This document shows positions 41,901 to 51,759 of a DNA stretch of 64,000 nt, one piece after another. This DNA is from Romanomermis culicivorax (lineage: Eukaryota > Nematoda > Enoplea > Mermithida > Mermithidae). How positions within the stretch are numbered: position 1 is the first letter of the stretch; each line of letters opens with the position of its first letter. A model generated the notes under the pieces. The model searched no databases. It saw only the letters and a program-made list of their open reading frames with translations, and was not told the origin of the DNA. The position numbers were made by a program, and so were the translations under genes. Location: the NCBI GenBank assembly GCA_963922205.1, contig CAWUHX010000236.1, forward strand, positions 1 to 64,000, given 5' to 3'.

Positions 41901-44284
41901 ACGAATTTGATCTTCGACTTGACGGCCGCTTGGAGGCGCCAACATAGCTCCGTTGGACACCACGGTGAACATACGTTTGAAATTCGTTTCGTCCATCAAA
42001 CGGCAAGGTAAATTGTTGTAGATGAACGCTTGGGCGATGCAATTCAATTTGTCGTCGTTGATTCGGCGACGATTTTCGGCCGCGGCCAGGAAGTAATTTG
42101 GTGTCTTAAAATTTGCAGAACCGAGAACTGTAACTGTAAAAAGACGTGATGAAAACAGACCATTCAAAAAGCGAATTTAATACAACAAGCAGCAAAGAAA
42201 TTGAATACAGTATAATATTCGTACAAAAAACAAAGTAAAAACGAAACAGAAAGGATTATGAACGAAAGTATAGTATGGTATCTGAACGAAGTAGAAGGTA
42301 ACACAAGCAAAAGAAAAAGGAAAGGAATGGACGAATAAGAAAGTGCAAACCAAACGCAAAAATCAAACAGCGAAGCAATATGAAGAAAATACACAATAAG
42401 AAACACGAACAAAAAAAATGACATACGGTAGCAAGAGGACATAAGAATTGAAAATCACAAGGAAAGATGATAGAAATATCAAAACGCAAAAACATAAATA
42501 GGTCATAGGCTAAAACAGAAATAAGAAGAAACTTAGAAAAATGAGTGAAGAATAAAAATGACCACAGTACAATGTTAATGGGAAAACAAAAAAATGCGGG
42601 GAAAAAATAAAATTAAAGAAATGCAAACGGAATAAGTGAGAGGTGAGAAAAAATGGTGAAAATGGTGAAAAACTACGAAAGAAGCAAGAATAGCAGGACC
42701 AAAAATTAACAGAACAGGGACATGGAAAATTTATAGCAAAAGGAAACCAAAAAAATAGATAATAGGGAAGAGACGTCGAAATTTGGAGGAATAAGGGAAG
42801 TAGTCAAACAACAAACAGCGAAAAAACAAATAAATGTATGTAGTTATAAGATGGGAGAGAAGACAACTTGAAGAAAGAAAGAAGTAAATCAGAATAGACA
42901 GGCGAAGTCGATTGTGGACAATTGAAGACATAAAATAGAGTGAACACAAACAATGAAAAACAAAAAATGTGAGCAACGTAAAGGCAATAGAAAAAATACA
43001 AATATAAATGACAAGACAAAAAAAGTGAAATTAGAACAGACAAAGCTAAAAATGAATGCAGATGGAAAAATTCATACAAATGATAAAAGGCGGGAAAGGG
43101 ATAGACCCATACATGTAATTGGAGGGAAGTGCTATAGGAACCCCCCAGAAATCGTCGGCCATATGGCTAGCCATTGGGTGACCCCCAGGGTTTTCCAATC
43201 CTATGGCTAGCCATATTGGGTGACCCCCCAGGATTTTCCAATCCTATATCTATGGTAGTATACTTTTGATCGGAAAAATACTGAAAAATGTTAATTTTTT
43301 GATGAAAATGTCAATTTTTGAACAAAAATGGTCAAAAATGTGAATTTCCTGGGCGCTTCGCGCCATGCATACATTTTTTCAGTCTTTTTAGAAAAAAATT
43401 ACTATATTTTGGACATTTTTCGTTTAAAAAATCGATTTTTTTCTCTTTGAGAGACCCCTACCCCAACATTTTGGAAATTGCTAACCCCGGCCAAAAAAAG
43501 TCGTCCAACCTCCCCCCCAGACCTTGGTGCCCCGTTACATGTATGGATAGACTTAAAAAGATATCACGAATAGAAAACATAAAATGAGAGCAAAACAACA
43601 ATACTGAACGTGTACCTCATTAGCTTGTCCAACAGATCGTCTTGGTTTGATTTTCAAGTTCGTTTTTTCGAAAAGATGAAAACTATCCGACTCAGATTCT
43701 TCGTCTTCATCCTGATTCGACGATCCGTCTTCGCCGGCGAAACTGGACGCCATCAAATCTCGATTTTTCGACCCACCCGCTCCTTGTCCTAAGCCGTGCA
43801 AACTAGTGACGTTGGGCCTATTCTTCACGGTCATATTTTTCATGAGCGGCGGCACTATCACCGTTGCGGTAGCCGATTGCGGCTGCTGCTGGTGGTTCAT
43901 TAGCATATTTTTTTGTTGCATAGAAGACGTTGTTAAGTTTGGGATGGGCGCCGAACAGTTGCCGTTGCCTGACAAGTCGGCCATGTGGTTTAAAAAATCG
44001 ATATAATGCCCGGCGTGTTTGGACGAAATGTGCCTCTTGAGGTTGCTGGTCCAACGACCTTTCATTTTTTCGGGACACAAACGACAATGGCTGCAGCCGG
44101 TCTCTTCGTTGTACTGGAAGTAAGCGTGTATAGGGTTTAGGAGGGGTTTGGTTTTTCGACCGTGATCCAGCGACCAAAAATCTTCCGTTTTGGCGCCGTT
44201 GTTGTGGCCCACCGGAGAGCTTTCGGTCAAAAGCGTGGAAATGGCAGAAAATGAAGTCATACTGTCGGAGTGATCTTCGTCCAT
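32947..44284 (-). CDS. BED-finger, hAT-transposase-derived (domesticated) protein, 7 coding exons
   Basis: Exons in transcript order: 44284-43616, 42104-41578, 40681-40447, 37100-36913, 36853-36658, 35412-35206, about 33492-32947. They join in frame to about 855 codons. Residues 50-100 form a BED zinc finger (C67, C70, H85, H90) that would bind DNA. An acidic Ser/Glu stretch follows. The middle resembles the RNase H-like hAT transposase core, with NRAFLFVACHFFDKE and then KIFRVMTGNKSEVSNM. The acidic residue usual in the TDN motif is Gly (about residue 389), and the usual TDxWTS segment is not recognisable. VMATLLDPRY (about 646-655) is a hallmark hAT block. The last exon carries the C-terminal dimerisation region (NPFDFWSQRKDSLPILSTVA, then PANFCAIDRILT). 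Seven exons, an uninterrupted frame and lost catalytic residues point to a host gene of the ZBED type. Weak points: the acceptors of exon 2 (chosen by frame) and of the last exon (33,492 or 33,486), and possible 5' UTR exons (acceptor at 44,300). Function unknown. Confidence 0.85.
33545..35160 (-). other. Last intron of the BED/hAT-derived gene
   Basis: Non-coding sequence with no recognisable element. The plus-strand frame at 33.85-34.10 kb shows no known domain. Confidence 0.4.
35633..36649. mobile_element. 1,017-bp hAT element at a splice donor, perfect 8-bp TSD
   Basis: AGACTTAC flanks both sides (35,625-35,632 and 36,650-36,657). Ends are CAGAGGTCCCCAAGGTCGAA and CCATGGGATGCTCTG. Both match, inverted, the ~170-bp MITEs at 13,660, 27,869, 44,852 and 47,665. 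A second copy starts at 63,174. It lies in an intron of the BED/hAT-derived gene with one TSD copy exactly on the exon's GT donor. Confidence 0.92.
35897..36092 (+). pseudogene. Decayed hAT transposase C-terminal fragment
   Basis: Within the hAT element, the frame ends LIRLGTVLPIDSPDAECDFS and then IINPIRL. hAT transposases end with a similar block (a run of Leu, S-x-A-x-x-R/C-G-F/S-S, then xxNxIR). The copy at 63,440-63,631 reads ECGFSIINPIRL, closer to the canonical GFSxxNxIR. The rest of the transposase is missing, so it is a remnant and not a working enzyme. Confidence 0.55.
38011..38352. mobile_element. 342-bp MITE, GGGGCCGGTTTCATCAAA ends, AGCTGCAGCT palindromes
   Basis: Left GGGGCCGGTTTCATCAAAGA, then GACTTAAGCT; right AGCTTAAGTC, then TTTTTGATGAAACCGGCCCC. 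The interior repeats GAGCTGCAGCTCA / GCTACAGCTGAGCTGCAGC-type palindromes about ten times, with CCATTGCC/GGCAATGGTATAACAT spacers. A short relative lies at 50,152-50,252. TSD unclear. Confidence 0.82.
38360..40400 (-). other. Intron of the BED/hAT-derived gene, no recognised element
   Basis: AT-rich; no repeat ends or supported frames. Confidence 0.4.
42170..43080. repeat. ~900-bp purine-rich / pyrimidine-rich strand-asymmetric tract
   Basis: The plus strand is almost all A/G with scattered T/C (AAAACAAAGTAAAAACG, GAAAAAGGAAAGGAATGG and similar). The minus-strand open frames here (Phe/Leu/Ser/Tyr-rich) result from that composition, not from genes. It lies in intron 1 of the BED/hAT-derived gene. 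Confidence 0.65.
43108..43545. mobile_element. 438-bp MITE, CATACATGTAA ends, 8-bp TSD
   Basis: Flanks GATAGACC (43,100-43,107) and GATAGACT (43,546-43,553) match at 7 of 8. It begins CATACATGTAATTGGAGGGA and ends CCCCGTTACATGTATG. Inside are CATATGGCTAGCCATTGGGT, a second GGCTAGCCAT, and GGCGCTTCGCGCC at 43,352. It is the inverse orientation of the 14,882 copy and lies in intron 1 of the BED/hAT-derived gene. Confidence 0.87.
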
Positions 44285-44851
44285 TCCAGAAAATTTTGAC
44301 TACAAAAAAAATATATGTGTTGAACATGATACGAAAATTTTTCCCTAATGTGATCCTGAGGGAGTGGTGCTTTACTGTACTCCACGAATTAAAAGTCTCG
44401 TTAAACCAACAGCAGCCTGCAACAGCATATGTGTGTATTGCACGCACTCATGCGGCCCTGAAATTTTCTGAGGTCACTTTCTTCAGTAAATCACAATCCG
44501 AACCTAGCTGTCAAACTAAACTCAATACGCGGCATAACAGTAGAAATTGTGAAATTCCGAAATCGTTTGACTGTTTTGGCCAACTTGCACACAAATTGCC
44601 GGTCAACGCCACGGGCAGACAACCGTCTGATCATCAGTTTATATAGCTGGACCAGAATTTCGGACAAAATTAGCACGAAGAACGGGAGTTCCGTTAACTG
44701 ATCCATATGGCTCAGTTTTTTTCAACCTAATCCCTAGTCAAGGTTGATCTCGAAATTACGGAAGAAGAATAACTAGTATGGTCCATTCCATCATGAGATG
44801 TATTGCATCGTTCACATGAACAATGCGATTGCTGGTCAAAAACGTAGCAAG

Positions 44852-45005
44852 CAGACTGCTCCATAGAGAAAGGTATAAGGGGGTATTACCCCACCGTAGA
44901 GTCCTAAAAATTGATCATTGGCTTGTTTAGTGGACATTTACATATATTATCTATGCAAAATTTCAACTTGAGCCATACGTGAAAATCTGACCTTGGAAAC
45001 CTATG
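44852..45005. mobile_element. 154-bp hAT MITE, CAGACTG...family (copy 3)
   Basis: Flanks GTAGCAAG / GTCGCAAG match at 7 of 8 (44,844-44,851; 45,006-45,013). It starts CAGACTGCTCCATAGAGAAA and ends TGACCTTGGAAACCTATG. Confidence 0.8.
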
Positions 45006-45013
45006 GTCGCAAG

Positions 45014-46150
45014 TGTTTCAAAAGCGCAACTTATGATAGATTTCCGAAGGCGCAACCAATACTGTATATAACCTCAATGTTACAAAGTTCAAAGGCACAG
45101 TCAATGATGAATAAGGGAGTCACAGGCAGCCAGAAAGTCCACAGTACAAAAAATACTGTATAATACTGAGAATAATCTGTAAAAGATAAAAATATAGGCT
45201 GAAACTATCTGATTTTATGCTAATTACTCAGCTTAGGCGAAAATTTTCTATATATTTTCGAGTTTCTTACCGGCAAAGTTTTTTATAACGTTTATTGTAT
45301 TCAAGACGCACTAAATTATGTAAGTTAAACCCAATGCACTGACATGCATGCAAAATAACTAAATGATCGTTGGTGTTTTTCCGAGAACGTTTTTGAAATA
45401 CAGGAGCCAAGTAGAGGCAAGTGAAGTACAACTTTTAAATTTTGAAAATCCGATGCAGCACATTGTTTAGCACCCAGAAATATGACGCGGTTTCCACCTT
45501 TCGAGTGGGAGTAATGCAGATATGCAGTTAATCTGGAAGTAAGCGGAGTACGATCGGAGATTTATGACGATGCAGTTCTATTTGAAGAAAGAGAATACTA
45601 TTGAAAATCGTCAAGTTCTGTTATCTTAAAATCAAATTTAACGTGAAATCATTCTGAGGAGTCCATTTTCCGTGAAGGAGATGCTAATGCTGACAAACGT
45701 ACTTTAGTCGTACTGAAAAAACAGTCGACGTCATATTTGTCTCACGATCTTTCTGACGTGATGTCTCATATATTCACGATGAAAAAGCTCAACACAACTT
45801 CAAACACGACTTTCAATAAGAAATTCTGATGTGCGCAGAAATACACGGGTTCAGTTTCAATCAAATCTGTTTGCACTTTCAATACCCTTCCTTTTCTTTT
45901 AATCCTCCCTCCTGGAATGTTTATTTTTCTAAATTTCCGCTGGCTTTTAAAATTTTAGCTGCGCTTTTGAATGGGTATAGCACAAGACTGCATAGTTCAT
46001 TACCGTTATCGCTACCTTTTTGTGGGGTTCATAACTGTGGAAGGCCCATAACTGCTGCCAAAAAATTACTGTTCATAAAATAAATCTGCAAAGAAAAATC
46101 AAAAGAAAATTACCTTGCGAGCTTGCTTGCGAAGAGGATTTTTTCACTCG
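45014..46150. other. Intergenic, nothing recognised
   Basis: The 84-codon frame at 45.83-46.08 kb has no recognisable domain, start context or homologous repeat. Confidence 0.4.
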
Positions 46151-46159
46151 TATCTTACA

Positions 46160-46550
46160 CATACTTCTAACGGGGTCATCGATGGTCCAAAATTTTAGGG
46201 GAGTCCCTGAAGAAAATAAAGTCGATTTTTTCACCAAAAAGATCCGAAATATTTTTTTAAAAAGTAGTAGTTCTCGACTAATAACAGTAAAATGTATTCG
46301 TGGAGGCTGAAGCAGCGAGAAAATTTGTCATTTTTAACCATTTTTTGTTCAAAAATGATCATTTTTCATTAAAAAATTCACATTTTGCAATGTTACTCCG
46401 ACAAAGAGTAAGGGGGTCCCCATGACTAGTACTACCACATTACTACCCCTATGATTAAATCCTGTACAAGGATCGGTCAAAGGCTAGCCATATGGCTAAC
46501 GATGCCTGGAGAGGTTCTAGTGGCACTTCCTTCCCCGGTTTGCATGTATG
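46160..46550. mobile_element. 391-bp diverged MITE of the CATACATGTAA family
   Basis: It begins CATACTTCTAACGGGGTCAT and ends CGGTTTGCATGTATG. It shares CCATTTTTTGTTCAAAAATG and GCTAGCCATATGGCTA with 14,882 and 43,108. Flanks ATCTTACA / GTCTTGCG match at 5 of 8. Confidence 0.72.
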
Positions 46551-46559
46551 GTCTTGCGC

Positions 46560-47655
46560 AAATGACTAAAAATAGTTCGATAAGGTATGAAACGTTAGTG
46601 CCACGGAAAGGTGAATATGTAATTAGGTACGCACAGAATGCACGATTATGCGACTCCATCACGCATCGAGATTAGAAAAAATTCAGATTTCGAAAATATG
46701 GGTAATATGAAGCACGAGGAAAGGTCCATACACTGGTAAAGGGCAAGGCGCCGGAATGGCGGGAACTGTCTTCCGAACTCGTTAATAGTGATTAAGAGAA
46801 GTTGATTGGCCGTCTTCAACAGACTCTCTGTCTGAGTATAAGGGGCGAAAAAACGTTCAGAAAGGGGTCTCCGTCAAAGTGGGAACGGTTTTTACTTTTT
46901 TCCGATTCGGATACACGAAAACGTGCATATATCAAGCAATAATTGGTGAAATCGAGTTCAAAAGCGTATTATGATGACAATTAGCAGAATATTTTGTCGG
47001 AGATGTTGCACCTTGTGGGAAGAGTCGGATGAAGTAAGGATGTTTCGTTCATCGGAAACCTAATCAGCATGCAAATTTTATGTGTCCGATTCCGAATACT
47101 ATTTGGATGAAGTATAGATACAACTTAAGAAGAACTTTCCTACTTGTATGAGATATCTATCATAGTCTACTCTTCAAAAATTTGATCGTGGTCACAACGA
47201 AATATACAAATGTTGTGGATTATTTACCAATTTCAATTTTCATTGTCTCTTCGTTACCTCGTTTTTTACACAATATGTGATCATGCCAAGAATCAGAAAA
47301 TTGAACGGTAGGCTGTGATCTCTTTACTGTATATAAAATATCTTATGATGGAGAATATGTGCCTGTCACAGTAATGGGGTTGGTAGCGATTAGGTCGATT
47401 CCCTATCCTTAGGCTGCTCTTTTGGAAAATTTAACTGCGCTCTTGAAACAATTTATGTCTTTTTGAAACCAATGTAACAATTCAATGGCGGTTGATTCTT
47501 GAAGCTACAGTAAGGTCATCTATCCCCAGTTAGAGCTTTCTCCAGTCTCTAATGTGTATAACAACAGCCCTCAGTTGATCGTGATTTTGTCTATTGCTCA
47601 TCCTTCGTACAATGAATTGATTTGAAACAATTCAGGTGACCCCCAATTCACAGTT
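46560..47655. other. Intergenic, nothing recognised
   Basis: No supported frames or repeat ends. Confidence 0.4.
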
Positions 47656-47664
47656 CAAGTGACC

Positions 47665-47834
47665 CAGACAACCCCATAGGGAGGGGTATGAGGGGGGTAT
47701 TACCCCTACCTTAAGTCCAAAAAATTAATCACTGGGTGCCCAATTTCGAGACAAATGGAGTGTTTAGTGGACATTTACCCCCACAAGCTTTCAACTTTAC
47801 CCCTACCTGGAAAATCTGACCTTGGGGATGTACG
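47665..47834. mobile_element. 170-bp hAT MITE, CAGACTG...family (copy 4), perfect 8-bp TSD
   Basis: AAGTGACC flanks both sides (47,657-47,664 and 47,835-47,842). The core GGGGGGTATTACCCCTACCT, AATTAATCACTGGGTGCC, TGTTTAGTGGACATTTA and GAAAATCTGACCTTGGGGAT is the least decayed of the family. Confidence 0.9.
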
Positions 47835-47844
47835 AAGTGACCCC

Positions 47845-49815
47845 ACACATTTTTTACGATTGAACTACTCAACTTTGCGTTATATTCTCGAAATTCCTAA
47901 AGAAGAACCGTTAGCATGTTAGTTATCTAGACCTTGTATCTTAATGCAAAAATCTATAAGACGAGCCCATTGGTGTCAGAATGACCAGCAACATAGTATC
48001 AGTTGGATTTTTCAGATGATGTTCTTCACACATCCCAACGGTTCACTATACTCCATTCACTTTGAAATGATCGATGCAGCGGGCGGAGAAGCCTTACCAG
48101 ATATCAGGAAGTGAATTTCGATAATCTTGAAATGAATGGAAAGAGTGATCAAGGACCCTGTATCATGACGAAAAAATTTATTAATTAGAGTCAACGGGCC
48201 TTCCATAATTTTGAATAAAGGTTGGCTGCAACCTCACTGCATCGATCATTTCCAAATAAATAGAGTTTAGTATTCTTCTAATCATGTTCGGCTGATAGTC
48301 CTGCTACACACCAAGAATAATAGTTCACAAGCATGTGTAACTCCTGGGTAATACATTATTATGTCGTAACTGTGAAATTATGACATTGATGAAAAGAGTG
48401 ATCACAGACTATTAGTGACAACAGATATGTTGCTCATCTTGGTTAAGCAATAAGGCATAAATCATAGAATGGTATTTCTATCCTAAAAGTTGTTTTGACT
48501 CAAGTTCAATATACTAAATCCTCTGCCATGCTATTATTCGCATCGATCAGGTATGGACTAAAGGCCGGAGCTGTATTTGTGATCTTAATTTAGGATTGGA
48601 CTGTAGAAATGTACCACGAATTGCCCAAATTCACCAGTGAGCATTTTTTTGATATTGTGAACAAACAATTTTTTCATATGGTTTGCTTCTATAGCCTACT
48701 TGTATTTCGAAATGGCACATGCAGCGAGAGTAGATTCCAGAAAAGCAGATTTATTAAAGATCAGGAAATCAGTTAATGTAGCCTAACAAAAAATATAGAA
48801 TAAGATCATTGTAATGAAATCACGATCATGAATGGAAAATTTAGTGAATAATGAATACTTTTGATAGGAAGGCTGTCAATTTCAATACTAATCACGCTGC
48901 GGCTATACTCATCCAAAATAAATATAATTTTCGTTTCTAACATTTTCAAAAAGTAAATTATCAGTTTGCAAACCATTATTACCACCGCAACATCCTTTGG
49001 TTACAAGTCAATATAATTTATTTCACCTGAAAGTTTCCAAAGCAAGCCGGAACCTGCGAGGACTAGACACAATGGTACAAAATTCCTAAGTAATCGCAAA
49101 TCTTAGAGAACTCACGCACAAATATGAAACAGGTATTGCTAACTGGAAACATGGAAAAATGTCACTAGCAAGATGAAAAAGTAGAATGTCCTTATTTAAG
49201 ATAGTTTTCTATAGAATCGCTGCTGCAAAACGACAGATAATCGACCGACAAAAAAGAGGCAGTTCCACTAACGAATAACAATGCGACTGACTGAACTGAC
49301 TGACTAAATGCATGTGAATTACCCTACCCCGCCCGCACCGTGTTCAACAACCGAAAAGTGTACCCATTTCCAAAGCCAACCGTGCGCGTCTATTCAAACA
49401 TTGGAAACGGAGTAACTAGTTCACCACTGGTAACACATAGGGTGGCGTATAGGTTGGCTATAGTTAGTTCAATGGTGAAACTATAGGTACCTAACAAAAT
49501 CGATACGACTCTGTGTAGGCCCAATGTGTATAGACGTACGAATAGCTACGTTTCCATATTATTTGCGCTGGTGTTCTGAATGCGCACATGCGTTATAAAC
49601 ATTTTATTCGGACCATGAGCATTGAGATGAGAGTCCATGAAATGAGTGCTATAGCTGAGAAACACGCGCGGGACAGGAGAGTCCTTGGTGCTATAATGTT
49701 CAGATTTGAGTCTGACTTGACAAGTGCTTTCATCAGTCACCAAAGTGGATTTGAACGTAACTTTTTGGGTATTAATTCACTCTTGATCAATTAGTACTCT
49801 CCGAAGTTAATCCTC
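47845..49815. other. Intergenic, nothing recognised
   Basis: AT-rich, with short frames only. A slightly GC-richer patch near 49,320-49,390 shows no gene features. Confidence 0.4.
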
Positions 49816-49820
49816 CCGGA

Positions 49821-50040
49821 AGATATAGTTTGGAATGGTCTCATGTTTTCTCACTGTGATCTGATATATACGTGAAGATCATCATGCATTGAAAATGGAG
49901 CTTTATTCACTCCGCAAATTGCAGATATAGTTTCGAATGGGCTCATGTTTTCTCACTGGTGATCTGATATGTACATGAAGAGAAACTGCGTGAAGATCAT
50001 CATGCATTGATAATGGAGCTCTATTCACTCCGCAAATTGC
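49821..50040 (+). repeat. Tandem duplication, two ~100-118 bp units
   Basis: AGATATAGTTT(G/C)GAATGG, TCATGTTTTCTCACTG, GTGATCTGATAT, GAAGATCATCATGCATTG and TTATTCACTCCGCAAATTGC occur twice in a row. Unit 2 has a 16-base insertion (GAAGAGAAACTGC region). Confidence 0.85.
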
Positions 50041-50151
50041 ATAAAGTTCGGAAAAAATAAAAAATTCCATAATAATTAACTTGGAATAAACATGCGACCG
50101 TTTCGACGAGCTGCTTAATGAACTATAAAATGACGCAGTTTTGACAGACTT

Positions 50152-50252
50152 GAGGCCATGTTTCATCAAGAGACTCAACGGTAATAGTATAACATGAATA
50201 GTTAAATTGCAGCTCAGCTAGAGTTCAAGTCCATTTGATGAAACCGGCCACA
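50152..50252. mobile_element. ~100-bp relative of the GGCCGGTTTCATCAAA MITE
   Basis: Left GAGGCCATGTTTCATCAAGA, right GTTCAAGTCC, then ATTTGATGAAACCGGCCAC. It keeps GCAGCTCAGCT and GGTAATAGTATAACAT. It is a deleted copy of the 38,011 family. Confidence 0.7.
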
Positions 50253-50699
50253 GTCTATTCGTGGCACTTTTTGAAATAGAAAAACCTTGAATCTTCATAT
50301 GTCCGTGTATCATGGGATAATTTTCGAAAGCACATAAATTTTTAGTGATTAAGTGAATTTTCCACATGATCATCGAATGGGAAATAGTATAATTTCGAGA
50401 AAATGTGTGCAATCAGAATGATCAAAAAACTGTTTGCGTTGATCATGTGCGGTCCAAAATGTGCAATATTTCATATCACCGTAATTATGACTGATGAGAG
50501 TGCGCACTGTGTATTTTCATTGCGAAAAGTCATGGTGCATGGTGAATGTGCGCATTTTAAATGCAAAAGCTTACATGTGAATGACGATGATGATGCATAT
50601 TGCACATGGAATCCTGTACGTCATCACTTTTTCAATTCAGCACCTGTTTTTCCAACCTGTTGTGAACTGTACGATTTGAGCTACTGATAGCTGATTTAA

Positions 50700-51240
50700 C
50701 TCTGTAGCCGATTCAGTCGCAGCAATCCTACCTAATGAACAATACTTCTTGCTGTGTCAAATTAACAGTTTAGATTCAGATGATTTGAATCGAGCAAATA
50801 ATTTTGAAGAGAAAACATTTTTTGTCATCAGTTGTTTTTTGAATTACCATGTGGCTTCGCTTAACTAATAAGATAGCGTTAAAATCAGAGTTTGCACAAT
50901 TAGACAATTCTACAATCAGTTGGCGTTTCTATGTTTTGTTTTTTCATGTGACGCTTGCGCATAGCACGTTGATTTCCATCTTTTCTTTGTACCACAGCTG
51001 ATTGATCATTCTTCTTGCTGATTATTTTACGTGTATATCTTCACGCCTACAGTAATCTTCAGAGCTTCATCAATCTTGATACCATTTTTCCGGCGTTTTC
51101 AGTTCAAGGATTTTTTCGAGAGCAGTATTTGTTCCAATCTTAAATCACACTCTAAAATCGATCTGTCATCCTAACCCACAGAATAAGTTCCTCGTTTGAA
51201 ACACTCTTAGTGAACAAGTTTATGATTGCGCCAGTCCACA
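50700..51240. other. Intergenic downstream of the dynein light chain gene, nothing recognised
   Basis: The plus-strand frame at 50.40-50.69 kb has no known domain. No repeat ends seen. Confidence 0.35.
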
Positions 51241-51415
51241 GTCGCCGATTAAATCCTAGGAATCGGCGACAAAAATCCTAGGATTTTTTCACTTCTGGAT
51301 TGGGTTCTCTGCGAATTGCCTATTTATTCATTAGAATCGCCAATTAAATCTTAGCATTAAATTAATTATAGAATCGCCAATTAAATCCTAGGATTTTTCA
51401 CTTCAGAATAGGGCT
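51241..51415. repeat. Hairpin plus AATCGCC-ATTAAATCCTAGGATTTTT repeats
   Basis: 51,241-51,270 is an exact 10-bp stem (GTCGCCGATT / AATCGGCGAC) around a 10-base loop. The word AATCGCCAATTAAATC is then repeated near 51,342 and 51,374. The palindrome AAATCCTAGGATTT(T) is repeated within about 170 bp. Confidence 0.6.
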
Positions 51416-51759
51416 TTAGCCTGGAGAGCTACACAGCAAGAATTTTACTGTTTGTAAATCAGTCAAAACGTGATGAAATGATCATTTGAGAAGTTTCTGA
51501 TCAAAACTATGTTTGCCTTCCAATGTTGAAAAGTTCAAACGATCACGAAGTGACTTAGACAGACATTTTTTACACGATTTCAGGTACGTGTCCCTGCATG
51601 GCCACACATGGAGTGCATTTACGTAAATTTTAACATGTCATTATGTGAATTACTAAAAGCGTTATAGTCAAATAGCCAATGTTTAATGGAAGAGAAAGCT
51701 ATACACAAACCATGTACAAGGATATAGTTTTAGAGAGCGATAAAAAGAAGAAAAAACAT

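Noticed and set aside
42164..43079. Several Phe/Leu/Tyr-rich frames resembling membrane proteins
   Set aside because: They arise from the A/G-rich composition of the opposite strand inside an intron.
43818..44447. 209-codon minus-strand frame
   Set aside because: It overlaps the BED-finger exon in a different frame. The 44,284 frame has the zinc ligands and a splice donor, this one does not.
49821..50040. CRISPR-like repeat
   Set aside because: Only two adjacent ~100-bp units and a eukaryotic context; a simple tandem duplication.
50403..50687. 94-codon Cys/His-rich plus-strand frame
   Set aside because: No recognisable zinc-finger spacing and no splice or repeat support; downstream antisense of the dynein light chain gene.
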